Origin: UBA6065 sp036565605
GTDB lineage: Bacteria; Patescibacteriota; Minisyncoccia; Phycocordibacterales; UBA6065
Reading direction: 5' to 3'
Assembly: GCA_036565605.1 (NCBI GenBank)
Contig: DATCXV010000028.1
Span: 1 to 53,589 of the forward strand
DNA: 53,589 bases
Shown: piece after piece, positions 17,114 through 25,502 of the stretch
How positions within the stretch are numbered: the first letter of the stretch is position 1
Layout of the letters: each line of letters begins with the position of its first letter
Position numbers and translations under genes: made by a program
Notes under the pieces: model-generated
Told to the model about the DNA's origin: nothing
Seen by the model: only the letters and a program-made list of their open reading frames with translations
Database searches by the model: none

Positions 17114-17491
17114 ATGATCAAAAAGATTGTAAAGGGGACGCATATCGAATTGACTGAAGCGATCAATGTTGCCGTGGATAAAATTGTTATGGCGTTGGAT
17201 CGTTATGTTGCGCCGGATGACAGTGGTGCGATGGTTGAAATCGAAGTCTCGCGTACAACTAACCATCACCGCTCGGGCGATATCTTCCGCGCTGAAGCGA
17301 ACTTCCAATCACGACTGGGTCTTATCCGTGCAGAAGCCGAAAAAGAAGATCTGTATATGGCACTTTCGATCGTCAAAGATGAACTGATCGAAGCATTGAA
17401 TGCCAAGAAAGGTAAACGAACGGATTTTATCCGACGTTCGGGGTTGGCGGTTAAAAACATGCTGAAGGGCTTGCCATGGAGACGAACTTAG
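17114..17491 (+). CDS. hpf: Ribosome hibernation promoting factor / RaiA family, short form
   Basis: 125 residues, of the size of short HPF/YfiA rather than the long dimerising form. The pattern IKKIVKGTHIELTEAINVAVDKIVMALDRY (beta1-alpha1) and later VEIEVSRTTNHHRSGDIFRAEANF and YMALSIVKDELIEAL match the S30AE fold that binds between head and body of the 30S subunit and silences ribosomes in stationary phase. TGC-TATAAT (17099-17104) is 9 bases before the ATG and there is no Shine-Dalgarno. The next small gene overlaps its end by 16 bases. Confidence 0.88.
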   Translation: MIKKIVKGTHIELTEAINVAVDKIVMALDRYVAPDDSGAMVEIEVSRTTNHHRSGDIFRAEANFQSRLGLIRAEAEKEDLYMALSIVKDELIEALNAKKGKRTDFIRRSGLAVKNMLKGLPWRRT

Positions 17492-17703
17492 AGAAAAAAA
17501 TAGACTGGGCACACCTCAACAAGCGACTGATTACATTCTGTGCGTTGGCACTTTTGTTCGTAGGCAGCCTGTCATATCTGGTGTCAGTGGCGTTTAAAAG
17601 CCGTGACTCGATGCAGCAGTCAAAGCAGAACAGGGATATCGAGATATATTTGGACGACTTGAACCAGACCGCTTCACCGTCAGCTTCGGCTACGGCCGAG
17701 TAA
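17476..17703 (+). CDS. Small single-span membrane protein
   Basis: 75 residues: a charged N-terminus (METNLEKKIDWAHLNKR), one membrane helix (about 19-40, ITFCALALLFVGSLSYLVSVAF) and a hydrophilic, Ser/Ala-rich tail. It overlaps the end of hpf by 16 bases in another frame, so it is probably translated from the same message. Its 3' end overlaps the convergent fmt gene by 14 bases. Function unknown. Confidence 0.6.
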   Translation: METNLEKKIDWAHLNKRLITFCALALLFVGSLSYLVSVAFKSRDSMQQSKQNRDIEIYLDDLNQTASPSASATAE

Positions 17704-18562
17704 ACTCTTTCCAGGCAATTTCTTTCTTGCCTTCGGGAATAACTTTTTTGATGACGAATGTACCGTTTTCGAATGTGGCGTCTGAAATGACGATGCGCTG
17801 TTTGCCTTTGGGTGTATCTTGGAAAAAGTACGAACCAGGCCAGCCTTTAAAGGCGTTATAGCGAAGCCAGTTTTGATACGAATCTGCCGAAAGATCCAGA
17901 AGCCCGTCTTCTTTGGTAATTTTTTTGGTGAGCGTTGCTTTGCTGTGATCTTGCTCGGTTTCGGGAAACAGGGCGGGGTCAGGGAATTTTTCTAAGAGAT
18001 CGGCGATCATGGTGCCGCCTTCGATTGCAAGGAGCTTGCCCAGGGTTTCCTGATCAACCGGCCATGAATGCAGGTTCGCTTTTTTCTGGGCCAGAATCGG
18101 TCCGTGATCCATAAGCGCGTCAAGGCGCATGATTGTGACTCCAGTTTCGCGCATATCAGCAAGGATTGCCGACTGAATAGGCGATGATCCACGCAAAAGG
18201 GGAAGGAGCGACGGATGGACATTGATGGTTTTGCGCGCCGGTATGTTCAGAATATTTTCCGGCATAATCTTTCCGTATGCAGCGACGATGAAAAGATCCC
18301 ATCCATCCGCACCTGCAAGATTACGAAGTTCTGTTTCGAATTCCGGAGTGCGAATTTTCTCGGGTTGGATGACAGGAACAGCGTGTGCCTGTGCCCAGAC
18401 TTTCGCAGGTGGAGGGGTCATGACAAGCTTACGGCCTTTGGGCGCATCGGGCGCGGCCACGATAAGGTCGGGTAGGATACCGCGCTTAAGAAGCGCGTCT
18501 AATACCCATACCGCGAAATCCGGCGTGCCGAAAAAGGCGATTTTATTCTTCTGGTGGGGCAT
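17690..18562 (-). CDS. fmt: Methionyl-tRNA formyltransferase
   Basis: 290 residues, close to the usual 310. IAFFGTPDFAVWVLDAL is the standard N-terminus; AYGKIMPENILNIP and INVHPSLLPLLRGSSPIQSAIL hold the catalytic Asn and His region and the conserved SLLPxxRG loop; MDHGPILAQ supplies the catalytic Asp. The enzyme formylates Met-tRNA using 10-formyl-tetrahydrofolate. The start was set at MPHQKNKIAFFG (a second ATG is directly before it at 18565); the frame continues upstream to 18841 only as an antisense-free shadow of def. It overlaps def by 20 bases, making a def-fmt operon that adds and later removes the formyl group. Confidence 0.93.
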   Translation of the reverse strand: MPHQKNKIAFFGTPDFAVWVLDALLKRGILPDLIVAAPDAPKGRKLVMTPPPAKVWAQAHAVPVIQPEKIRTPEFETELRNLAGADGWDLFIVAAYGKIMPENILNIPARKTINVHPSLLPLLRGSSPIQSAILADMRETGVTIMRLDALMDHGPILAQKKANLHSWPVDQETLGKLLAIEGGTMIADLLEKFPDPALFPETEQDHSKATLTKKITKEDGLLDLSADSYQNWLRYNAFKGWPGSYFFQDTPKGKQRIVISDATFENGTFVIKKVIPEGKKEIAWKEFTRP

Positions 18563-19070
18563 CATGCAAATCTGTCGCTTTATCAATAAAGAGTACGCCG
18601 TCGAGATGGTCGATTTCGTGCTGGAAAATTTGTGCAACAAGGCCCGAACCTCCAGCTTCGAACCAAACACCTTCTTCGTCTTGGGCGCGAACGCGTGCTT
18701 TGGTCGCGCGCGAGACCCGGCCATAAAGATATCGAACGGACAGGCAGCCTTCTTCCATTTCTTCACGGTCACGCGAAAGTTTGACGATTTCGGGATTGAT
18801 GAAGATCTGATCATCGGACTTCGGTGTGCTCTCAGTTGCATCTTCGGGCTCGTCCATGGTCATGTCGATGGCGCGTCCGGCAACGACGAATATGCGGTAG
18901 GGGATGCCGATCTGCGGTGCGGCGATAGCGACCGCATCGTCTTGCGACGCGATGGCTGTCTTCATGTCGGCAATGATCTGGGAAAGCTTCTTGGTGCCAA
19001 ACATGCTTTCGGGCACGGACTTGGCCTTTTCACGAAGGACCGGCGCGTCTTTCTGGAGGATGGTTACCAT
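18543..19070 (-). CDS. def: Peptide deformylase
   Basis: 175 residues with the three family motifs: AVAIAAPQIGI (GxGxAAPQ class, first Gly changed to Ala), EEGCLSV (Cys metal ligand) and QHEIDHLDG (two His ligands and catalytic Glu). It removes the formyl group from nascent peptides. A hydrophilic insert MDEPEDATESTPKSDDQ lies between the first two motifs. TATAGA at 19082-19087 is 11 bases before the ATG and no Shine-Dalgarno is present, so the leader would be very short. Confidence 0.95.
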   Translation of the reverse strand: MVTILQKDAPVLREKAKSVPESMFGTKKLSQIIADMKTAIASQDDAVAIAAPQIGIPYRIFVVAGRAIDMTMDEPEDATESTPKSDDQIFINPEIVKLSRDREEMEEGCLSVRYLYGRVSRATKARVRAQDEEGVWFEAGGSGLVAQIFQHEIDHLDGVLFIDKATDLHDAPPEE

Positions 19071-19114
19071 ATTGACATAAGTCTATATAAAATCGCCTAA
19101 AAGGCAAAAGGGAA

Positions 19115-19146
19115 CAAAAAAGCGGCAGATCTTTCGATCTGCCGCT
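19115..19146 (-). terminator. Terminator after 19162-19770 gene
   Basis: Eleven-base-pair stem AGCGGCAGATC / GATCTGCCGCT with a 4-base loop; read on the minus strand it is followed by six T residues. Confidence 0.85.
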
Positions 19147-19161
19147 CGCGAACCCGAAGGT

Positions 19162-19770
19162 TCAATTGGTCAAGGAACCTGCCGCGAAGCGCTTTTCCGC
19201 CTCGGCGTAGATCTCTTGGTAGAGCATCCCGCTCGGAGCGAAGTGGCGCTTCAGTGTATCGTGTCCCGTATCAACGAGAAATCGGATATTCTCCTTGATG
19301 TTCGCAATCTCTTTTTTGATGTAGTCCGGGTGGTGATTGCTCTTTGTTACCTCGAGTTGGACGACAGCACAGCTCACAAGTTGCTCCTTCAGCTGTTTGA
19401 CCATGTTTTCGATGGTATCTTCAGGATCAAGTCCGAGCGCAGCGCAATTATCGCGATGTTCTCTTAGAAGACAATTCCACTCTTCGTCGCGTTCACGTTC
19501 CTTTTTAAAGGTGATCACCGAGCAAAAGGCGAAGAATCCAGTAAGAGGAAACATGATGACAGAGAGCATGATGAGGTCGCTGCCCGTAGCCGGTGCGACG
19601 AAAGGGGCAAGGAGGCAAGCGATGGTGCAAACCACCGCAAGCCAACCGGAACCCCTTTCGGCTTTGCCGATATTGCGCAGCTCCATGGCATTCATTCTTT
19701 CAAACGACCACTCATTCGTGAGCGAGTAGAGTAGTGTCGGATCGATGGATGGTTTGACTGACTTTTTCAT
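19162..19770 (-). CDS. Hypothetical membrane protein with two spans and long C-terminal helix region
   Basis: 202 residues. Two adjacent membrane helices (about 43-63 and 66-86) are followed by a charged, helical cytoplasm-like region (KKERERDEEWNCLLREHRD, EIANIKENIRFL). The ATG at 19770 has an AGGAG about 9 bases upstream, which decides it against an in-frame ATG 12 codons earlier. The gene has its own canonical promoter (19916-19944), a leader of about 140 bases and its own terminator, so it is a free-standing unit. No family recognised. Confidence 0.65.
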   Translation of the reverse strand: MKKSVKPSIDPTLLYSLTNEWSFERMNAMELRNIGKAERGSGWLAVVCTIACLLAPFVAPATGSDLIMLSVIMFPLTGFFAFCSVITFKKERERDEEWNCLLREHRDNCAALGLDPEDTIENMVKQLKEQLVSCAVVQLEVTKSNHHPDYIKKEIANIKENIRFLVDTGHDTLKRHFAPSGMLYQEIYAEAEKRFAAGSLTN

Positions 19771-19800
19771 TGTAACGAACTCCTGTATGCCGTGGTTGGC

Positions 19801-19879
19801 GATCAAAGGACTTCCGGCCCATTACCTGATTCCGCGAAAGCGGAGAGGCTACGCAAGGCTTCCGGCCCGCGTCTTGATC
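19801..19879 (-). promoter_or_regulatory. Structured 5' leader with duplicated 10-base element
   Basis: Between promoter and Shine-Dalgarno of the 19162-19770 gene. Outer arms GATCAA / TTGATC enclose two direct copies of GGGCCGGAAG (minus-strand reading; plus-strand positions 19811-19820 and 19859-19868) and a hairpin TCCGC / GCGGA at 19831-19844. It may be a regulatory leader; no known riboswitch class recognised. Confidence 0.4.
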
Positions 19880-19915
19880 GAGAGAATGCATGGCAAGTTA
19901 CAATCTCTACTTTAT

Positions 19916-19944
19916 ATTATACACCTTAATGATGAGAAAGTCAA
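19916..19944 (-). promoter_or_regulatory. Canonical sigma-70 promoter for the 19162-19770 gene
   Basis: On the minus strand TTGACT (19939-19944), 17-base spacer, TATAAT (19916-19921). Confidence 0.7.
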
Positions 19945-19970
19945 TAGACCGAAAGGCTTTAAAATTAGGT

Positions 19971-21869
19971 CTATAAAATGGATTCTGGATCGACATTGAC
20001 CGCATACGACGGCGGTAATTGGCGCAAGCGAGAGATAAGTTCTAGGTGCGGCCAATCCTTGCGTGGCACTTTTACCAAAGCATGCATGACGAAGTCTCCG
20101 CGTACTGTGGCGACAAAGGCAGGAAAAACATCGACGGTGAATCCTTCAAGTGCCACTTTTAGCTGCTCCATGGCCGCAAGGGTATCGTCTCGGCTGCCGG
20201 CGTATGAAATTTTGATGAAAGTTGAAAAGGGAGGAAAGTCGAATGTTTTGCGCGCTTCGATCTCTTCACGATAGAAATCGATAATGTTGCCTTTGACGGC
20301 ATGCGTTAGTACCGACGCTTCGGGGTGTCGCGTTTGAAGCAGGAATTGTTTTTGGGCTGCGGCGCGCAGGCGGGCGATGATAGAAAAAACTTTCTCGTTG
20401 ATTTTGAAATCTGGAATGGCGAACAGGGAATCAAGAGATGCTACCGCTGTGCGCTCGACAGGCTTGTCCATATAAAGAAGTGCTAGTTCCGTACCGACCA
20501 GCACGCTCCCGGGCGATGAATACCATTCTTCGGTGATCTCCAGTGCTCTTTTGTGTGTGGGTGCGGAGGTTTTGTCGAGACGCAGAACCGTGGTGCCGCG
20601 CATTGTGTCGCGGATCTCTTCTTCGATACGTTCGGTGCCGATACCCAACGTGACCAAACGCCAGCTATTGCAGGTGCGGCACGTCATGTGGGCATCTTCG
20701 CGTTTGCCGCAGCGATTGCACAAGAAAAAACGACGCTCATCTTTGCCATACAAAACCAGTGGCGCCGAACAGTGGTCGCAGGTGACGACCGTCTCGCAGT
20801 CGCTGCAGATGGTTTGTGGAGCTAGACCCTTGCGGCCAGCAAAGACAAACAAAAGCCCGGACTCTTCATGCGTTTTTTGGATCATGGAAAGAAGTTCGTC
20901 AGAAAGCAGGCGAATACCCAAACCATGAAGCGAGCCGCCTGGTCGCTTGTAAGTTTTCATGTCGATAAGCTCATCCTTGGCCGTTGAAAGCGAACGCATG
21001 GAAAGCGGCGCGTATTCGGTGAGGGTGCCTTCGTCATGACGCCACAGTGTTTCGACTGAAAGATTCAAGTCGCCGAAGATGAGATCTGCGCCGATCTCGC
21101 GGGCGAACTTTTCAGCAAAGAATCTGATGTCGAGGAATGGTCGTGCGGAAAGTTTATAGCCGCGGGAGTTTTCTCGCTCGACTAAGATAAGTCCGATGTC
21201 ATGGCGAGGAAGCGAAAGGAAGGCACCGGTAGCGACGATGACGATTGGGTGGGGATCGTCGAGTGCGGCTTTCCAGCGTTTGATGATTTCGGTCTTGGAA
21301 AGTCCGCCGTGCAAGATGTATGTGTATTGGCTGATGCCTTTTTCAAATGTTTCGGTAGCTTTTTTGATGTCTTCAACCGTAGGTAGGACCATGAAGACCG
21401 ACTCTTTGCGGGCAAAGCGTTCACGGACCAGACTTTTATAATGTCCGGAACGATCATCATCGGGTTTTTGTAGGGCGTATGATTCGCGTGGTTTTTTACG
21501 GACAATGCGCGGCTTTGGTTCAGGGAGTGCGTCAAATGAGGCAAGGATCGGTGCGGGAACCAATTCGAAAAGGGCTGAACCGACCGTGCCTGCATAATAA
21601 TGTGCTGTTGTTTGGGCTGCTGCAAAAAATTCAGGCGAGAGAAAAGCGCGAGCCTCGGGGTCTGCGATCTTTTTCACTTCGAAGTTTGCCGATTTTATTT
21701 CGCTTTTCGCGGCGGCCGCGCTTTCGCAGGACGCGACAATTGCCCCCACCGTGCGCTTGCGCAACGGCGCGCGTATAACCGCCCCGGTCGCGGCCGCCGC
21801 CGGGCTCCAATACGAAAGTTCCTCTACGCCAACGCCGCGCGCAATAGGGATTGCTTTGATCAAAAACAC
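19971..21869 (-). CDS. priA: PriA-like primosomal protein with degenerate helicase motifs
   Basis: 632 residues. Eight cysteines (355, 358, 364, 367, 384, 387, 397, 400) form the paired zinc sites typical of PriA, followed by LGIGTERIEEEI as in PriA's GxGTExxEEEL. The N-terminal DNA-binding-like region (about 1-110) and the order of helicase-fold blocks are also kept. However, the Walker A GSGKT is replaced around residues 136-146, the DEEH box reads VEREN (230-234), the SAT motif reads DLN, and the GRAGR arginine-finger block reads IARLRAAAQ, so ATP hydrolysis is unlikely. PriA normally restarts collapsed forks. Start GTG at 21869, 6 bases after TATACT (21876-21881): leaderless. Confidence 0.85.
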   Translation of the reverse strand: MFLIKAIPIARGVGVEELSYWSPAAAATGAVIRAPLRKRTVGAIVASCESAAAAKSEIKSANFEVKKIADPEARAFLSPEFFAAAQTTAHYYAGTVGSALFELVPAPILASFDALPEPKPRIVRKKPRESYALQKPDDDRSGHYKSLVRERFARKESVFMVLPTVEDIKKATETFEKGISQYTYILHGGLSKTEIIKRWKAALDDPHPIVIVATGAFLSLPRHDIGLILVERENSRGYKLSARPFLDIRFFAEKFAREIGADLIFGDLNLSVETLWRHDEGTLTEYAPLSMRSLSTAKDELIDMKTYKRPGGSLHGLGIRLLSDELLSMIQKTHEESGLLFVFAGRKGLAPQTICSDCETVVTCDHCSAPLVLYGKDERRFFLCNRCGKREDAHMTCRTCNSWRLVTLGIGTERIEEEIRDTMRGTTVLRLDKTSAPTHKRALEITEEWYSSPGSVLVGTELALLYMDKPVERTAVASLDSLFAIPDFKINEKVFSIIARLRAAAQKQFLLQTRHPEASVLTHAVKGNIIDFYREEIEARKTFDFPPFSTFIKISYAGSRDDTLAAMEQLKVALEGFTVDVFPAFVATVRGDFVMHALVKVPRKDWPHLELISRLRQLPPSYAVNVDPESIL

Positions 21870-21893
21870 GCCCCCAGTATAGCCTGGGCTGGC

Positions 21894-22433
21894 TTATTCG
21901 TCTTCATCCAAATCGTCCTCGGTATTTTCGTCCTCTTCTGTGTCGACCAGTGCCTTTTCGTTAATCGATTCTTCTGCTGCCTTTGCCAATTTCTCGTCCG
22001 CTGCCTTTTCCTCTTCTAATGTCGCTTGCAAAAGTTTTGCAGCCTCGCTGTATCCCAACAATTTTGCCCACACTACGGATGACAAGTATCCGGCCATCTC
22101 ATAATGTTCGACATAACGGGCCGACGCGATAAGTCCCGCATCCAAGGCCGCTGGCGACGGCTCTTCTTTAATAAGCCACTGGGTATCTTCGACCAACCCA
22201 CGAATTGCCATGACTTTCGTTTTCTTGGGCTTCATGCCGATCTCGCTGAAGACCGCTTCCAAGCGTTCGACGTGGCCCCTGGTTTCTTCCAAATGATCCA
22301 AAAATGACTGTCGCAGGTCCGGATCCGTCGCAGCTTTTGCCATTTTTGGCAAAGCTTTGACGATTTCGGACTCGATATCGTACAGCGCCATGATTTTCAG
22401 CGCGAAGAGGTCGTGGAGCGATTCGAGCTTCAT
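21894..22433 (-). CDS. DUF892 / YciE-YciF family ferritin-like protein
   Basis: 179 residues, almost all helical. LHDLFALKIMALYDIESEIVKALPKMAKAATDPDL, FLDHLEETRGHVERLEAVF and YVEHYEMAGYLSSVVWAKLLG follow the four-helix pattern of DUF892, whose E-x-x-H pairs (EETRGH, EHYEMAGY) can hold a di-iron centre. Members are stress-induced in enterobacteria; the exact role is unclear. The C-terminal 35 residues are strongly acidic (DTEEDENTEDDLDEDE), beyond the usual domain. Divergent from murA. Confidence 0.85.
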   Translation of the reverse strand: MKLESLHDLFALKIMALYDIESEIVKALPKMAKAATDPDLRQSFLDHLEETRGHVERLEAVFSEIGMKPKKTKVMAIRGLVEDTQWLIKEEPSPAALDAGLIASARYVEHYEMAGYLSSVVWAKLLGYSEAAKLLQATLEEEKAADEKLAKAAEESINEKALVDTEEDENTEDDLDEDE

Positions 22434-22538
22434 ATGTTTTTTGATGAGGCTGATAAAAAAAAGTATTGTCGACGAGAGCTACAGATGAAATACGACCGGC
22501 GCGAAGGTGGAGTTTCAGCAGATAGACGCATTGTCATA

Positions 22539-22544
22539 TATAAT
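22539..22544 (+). promoter_or_regulatory. -10 element of murA
   Basis: Perfect TATAAT with a 6-base gap to the murA ATG at 22551; no Shine-Dalgarno. Confidence 0.6.
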
Positions 22545-22550
22545 GTCTTC

Positions 22551-23837
22551 ATGCCAGAAAATTCCTATCGCATCACGGGCTTGGGCGGAAAAAAGACGTT
22601 ATCAGGAGAGATCGCTGTTGGCGGTGCAAAGAACGCCGCTTTGAAAGTCATGGCAGCCGCTGCACTGTTTTCTGACCGCATCGAGTTGAAGAACGTACCC
22701 GAGATTGAAGATGTAAATCGTATGGCCGAATTGCTTGAGGGCGTCGGTATGAAGATAGAAAAAGGAAAACAGGGAGAGAAGAATGCCCGTACGATCATGG
22801 TGCTCGAGAAGCTTAACCCGGATCTTCCATACGGTCCGGCACAAGCCATGCGATCGTCGATTGTGCTTACGGGCCCGATGCTTGCGCGCATGGGTCGTGT
22901 CTCGTTTCCGAATCCGGGAGGCTGTTCACTCGGTAACCGTCCGATCGATTTGTTCTTGGAAGGCTTCCGTTGTTTCGGCGCTACCATCACAACCGAGGGT
23001 GATAACTATGTAGCAAGCGCGCCTCATGGTCTGGTCGGCATGGAGTATTTCTTCAAGGTGCAAAGTCACACTGGCACCGAGACCTTGATGATGGCCGCAA
23101 CGTTAGCTCGCGGAACAACGGTGCTTAAAAACTGTGCGCTTGAACCCGAAGTGAAATCGCTTGCTGATTTTTTGAACGCCTGCGGTGCCGATATCACGGG
23201 GGCTGGCACATCGACAATTGTCATAAAGGGAGGTAAGCCGCTTTCGGGTGCGCAGACGCCATATATCACTATGCCTGATCGTATCGAGACAGGAAGCTTC
23301 ATGATTTTAGGCGCACTGTGTGCCAAAAAGCTTGTGATCACAGGCTGTGTGCCCGAGCACGTAGAAGTGACGACCGAAATTCTACGCAGCGCCGGGGTCA
23401 CGATCGAGACTGCGCAAAACTCGATCACTGTCTTTGGTGCAGAGAAGTTGTCGGCGGTAAACGTCCGCACGCATGAATATCCGGGTCTGCCGACGGATCT
23501 TCAGGCTCCGATGGGCGTGTTTCTTACCCAAGCCGAAGGCGAAAGTGCCTTGTTCGAGACGATCTACGAAGGTCGCCTGGGCTATGCAAAAGATTTGGCG
23601 GCGATGGGTGCGGACATCACGCTGCAAGATAGTCACCGTGCCATTATCAAGGGCCCACGTGCATTGAAGGGCAGCACGGTCAAGGCGCCAGACTTGCGCG
23701 CGGGCATAGCATTTGTCATCGCGGGTTTGATCGCGAGCGGAGAGACCACGATTTTGAATGCGTACGTTATTGATCGTGGTTACGAACGATTGGCCGAGCG
23801 GCTTTCGGCGATTGGTGTCGACATTAAAAGAGGGTAG
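22551..23837 (+). CDS. murA: UDP-N-acetylglucosamine 1-carboxyvinyltransferase
   Basis: 428 residues, the normal MurA length. It catalyses the first committed step of peptidoglycan synthesis, transferring enolpyruvate to UDP-GlcNAc. GGAKNAALKVMAAAAL is the N-terminal substrate loop; PGGCSLGNRPIDLFL holds the active-site Cys on the mobile loop; DRIETGSFMILGAL and YPGLPTDLQAPMGVFL are further conserved blocks. The frame is open back to 22413, but the ATG at 22551 is preceded by TATAAT and aligns with the family N-terminus (MPENSYRITGL). A two-way terminator follows. Confidence 0.96.
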   Translation: MPENSYRITGLGGKKTLSGEIAVGGAKNAALKVMAAAALFSDRIELKNVPEIEDVNRMAELLEGVGMKIEKGKQGEKNARTIMVLEKLNPDLPYGPAQAMRSSIVLTGPMLARMGRVSFPNPGGCSLGNRPIDLFLEGFRCFGATITTEGDNYVASAPHGLVGMEYFFKVQSHTGTETLMMAATLARGTTVLKNCALEPEVKSLADFLNACGADITGAGTSTIVIKGGKPLSGAQTPYITMPDRIETGSFMILGALCAKKLVITGCVPEHVEVTTEILRSAGVTIETAQNSITVFGAEKLSAVNVRTHEYPGLPTDLQAPMGVFLTQAEGESALFETIYEGRLGYAKDLAAMGADITLQDSHRAIIKGPRALKGSTVKAPDLRAGIAFVIAGLIASGETTILNAYVIDRGYERLAERLSAIGVDIKRG

Positions 23838-23851
23838 GAAACAGAAAGATG

Positions 23852-23882
23852 AAAAAAGCCGCGCGGTCTGCCGCGCGGCTTA
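23852..23882. terminator. Bidirectional terminator between murA and 23897 gene
   Basis: Stem GCCGCGCGG / CCGCGCGGC around TCTG, flanked by an A6 run on the left and TTAT on the right; best for the minus-strand gene, but usable by murA. Confidence 0.75.
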
Positions 23883-23896
23883 TATTTGATGGTTGA

Positions 23897-24277
23897 TCAC
23901 GATTCGATCAGGTTCACCAGTTCGTGTAAATAATGCGAGACCTTCTGTCGCGCATTGAGCGGCGGATCGTTGATGACGCGATCGTCTGGATCAGGCATTA
24001 ACCGAATCAGGTCGAGCGTTGGCATCAGCCCGTTTCGCCGTTCGCGGTCGATCTCGATCCAAATGCGCAGCCATACTGCTCGCGCAATATTGTTGCCAGC
24101 ACGCCGCGCAACTTCCGCCAGGAATTTGTGGAAGTTGGGTGCACGGCTTTGGATCATTTTGTGGTCCGGGTGATGGCGCTCGGGCAGTTGTGCGTAATAA
24201 TTGATGCGCCGTTCGTCGACCGCGCTTATCGTGGCGAGGTGCAATAGTGAAGGCATGGGAGGGATGTGTTCTGTCAT
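23897..24277 (-). CDS. Hypothetical protein
   Basis: About 126 residues (MTEHIPPMPSLLHLATISAVD...). Helix-rich, with Arg-rich stretches (LAEVARRAGNN, IEIDRERRNG) and a conserved-looking end (ARQKVSHYLHELVNLIES). No family recognised. The start is uncertain: on the minus strand TTGAAA-N17-TATAAA ends one base before this ATG, so an internal ATG at 24256 may be the true start. It is a single-gene unit with its own terminator. Confidence 0.5.
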   Translation of the reverse strand: MTEHIPPMPSLLHLATISAVDERRINYYAQLPERHHPDHKMIQSRAPNFHKFLAEVARRAGNNIARAVWLRIWIEIDRERRNGLMPTLDLIRLMPDPDDRVINDPPLNARQKVSHYLHELVNLIES

Positions 24278-24434
24278 TTTTATACCGTACTTACGTACCA
24301 GTTTCAAGGTTCTTGAGGATAATAAGAAGCTGCGCACATTTTGTGCGCGGCAAAGCATGAACCTTCTGGTGCATTAAATTGTCGATAAGGTCAACTATCG
24401 CCAAAGCCTGCAAAAAGCGTATAGTTACGCCACT

Positions 24435-25448
24435 ATGGCACTGTTCGCAAAGAAGCTCGGTATTGATTTGGGTACGGCAAACACCTTGGTGTTCTTGCCG
24501 GGCAAAGGCATTGTTCTGAACGAGCCGTCCGTCGTCGCCGTTTCCGAGCAAGATAATAAAATTTTGGCTGTGGGAAACGACGCCAAAGATATGATCGGTC
24601 GCACGCCTGAATCGATCATTGCGTACCGTCCGATGAAAGACGGCGTCATTGCTGACTATCGCGTTACCGAAGCGATGCTGCGTTACTTCATCGACAAAGC
24701 GCTGGGCAAATGGAATATCTGGAAGCCGGAAGTGCTTGTCTCGGTCCCGGCAGGTATTACGTCGACTGAACGACGCGCTGTCGTCGAGGCGGCTATCAAA
24801 GCGGGTGCCAAGAACGCCTATGTAGTGAAGGAACCGATTCTTGCCGCTATCGGCGCAGGTATTCCGATTCATGAACCGCGCGGACATATGGTTGTCGACA
24901 TTGGCGGAGGTACAACCGACGTTGCGGTGATCTCGCTTGGCGGTATCGTTGCTTCGACCTCTGTTAAATGCGCGGGTAATCGAATCGATGCTGCAATCGC
25001 AGACTATATAAAGAAGACATTCAATCTGGGCGTGGGTGACAAGACATCCGAAGAAATCAAGATTCAGATTGGTTCGGCGGTGCCCTTAGAAGAAGAGTTG
25101 TCTATGACTATCAAAGGTCGCGACTTTATTTCCGGCTTGCCTCGCTCGACCGAAATCAAGACGAACGAGATTGTCAAAGCCGTAAGTCGCGAATTGCGCG
25201 AGATGATCAAAGCCATCAAAGATGTGCTTCAAGAGACGCCACCGGAACTGGCCGCTGACATTATCGACCACGGCATTATCATGACTGGCGGCTCGTCACA
25301 GTTGCGCAATTTTCCGGAACTCGTTTTCCGTCGCACAGGAGTCAAAGCGATTCTGGCTGATGAAGCTTTATATTGCGTAGCAAAGGGAACAGGCATTGCG
25401 CTTGATCACCTGGATGTCTACAAAAGGACGATTTTGGCAAAGCGATAG
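24435..25448 (+). CDS. mreB: MreB/Mbl rod-shape actin-like protein (first copy)
   Basis: 337 residues. The ATPase phosphate-1 motif IDLGTANTLVFL, phosphate-2 motif VVDIGGGTTDVAVISLGG, connect-2 motif MTGGSSQLRNF and the MreB signature EPSVVAVSEQDNKILAVGNDAK are all present. MreB filaments organise the peptidoglycan elongation machinery on the inner membrane. It stands alone here, while a second copy heads mreBCD at 31634, so the two may be specialised (MreB/Mbl). TATAGT at 24420-24425 is 9 bases before the ATG. Terminator follows at 25469. Confidence 0.95.
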   Translation: MALFAKKLGIDLGTANTLVFLPGKGIVLNEPSVVAVSEQDNKILAVGNDAKDMIGRTPESIIAYRPMKDGVIADYRVTEAMLRYFIDKALGKWNIWKPEVLVSVPAGITSTERRAVVEAAIKAGAKNAYVVKEPILAAIGAGIPIHEPRGHMVVDIGGGTTDVAVISLGGIVASTSVKCAGNRIDAAIADYIKKTFNLGVGDKTSEEIKIQIGSAVPLEEELSMTIKGRDFISGLPRSTEIKTNEIVKAVSRELREMIKAIKDVLQETPPELAADIIDHGIIMTGGSSQLRNFPELVFRRTGVKAILADEALYCVAKGTGIALDHLDVYKRTILAKR

Positions 25449-25468
25449 GAAAGGAGATACAGAGGCAG

Positions 25469-25501
25469 AAAAAAGCCGCGAACCGAAGGTTCGCGGCTTT
25501 G
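25469..25501. terminator. Bidirectional terminator between mreB and sigma factor
   Basis: Twelve-base-pair stem AAGCCGCGAACC / GGTTCGCGGCTT with A run on the left and TTT on the right. Confidence 0.8.
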
Positions 25502-25502
25502 T

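Noticed and set aside
22413..22550. N-terminal extension of murA
   Set aside because: Not homologous to MurA, and the TATAAT at 22539 places the transcript start at the inner ATG.
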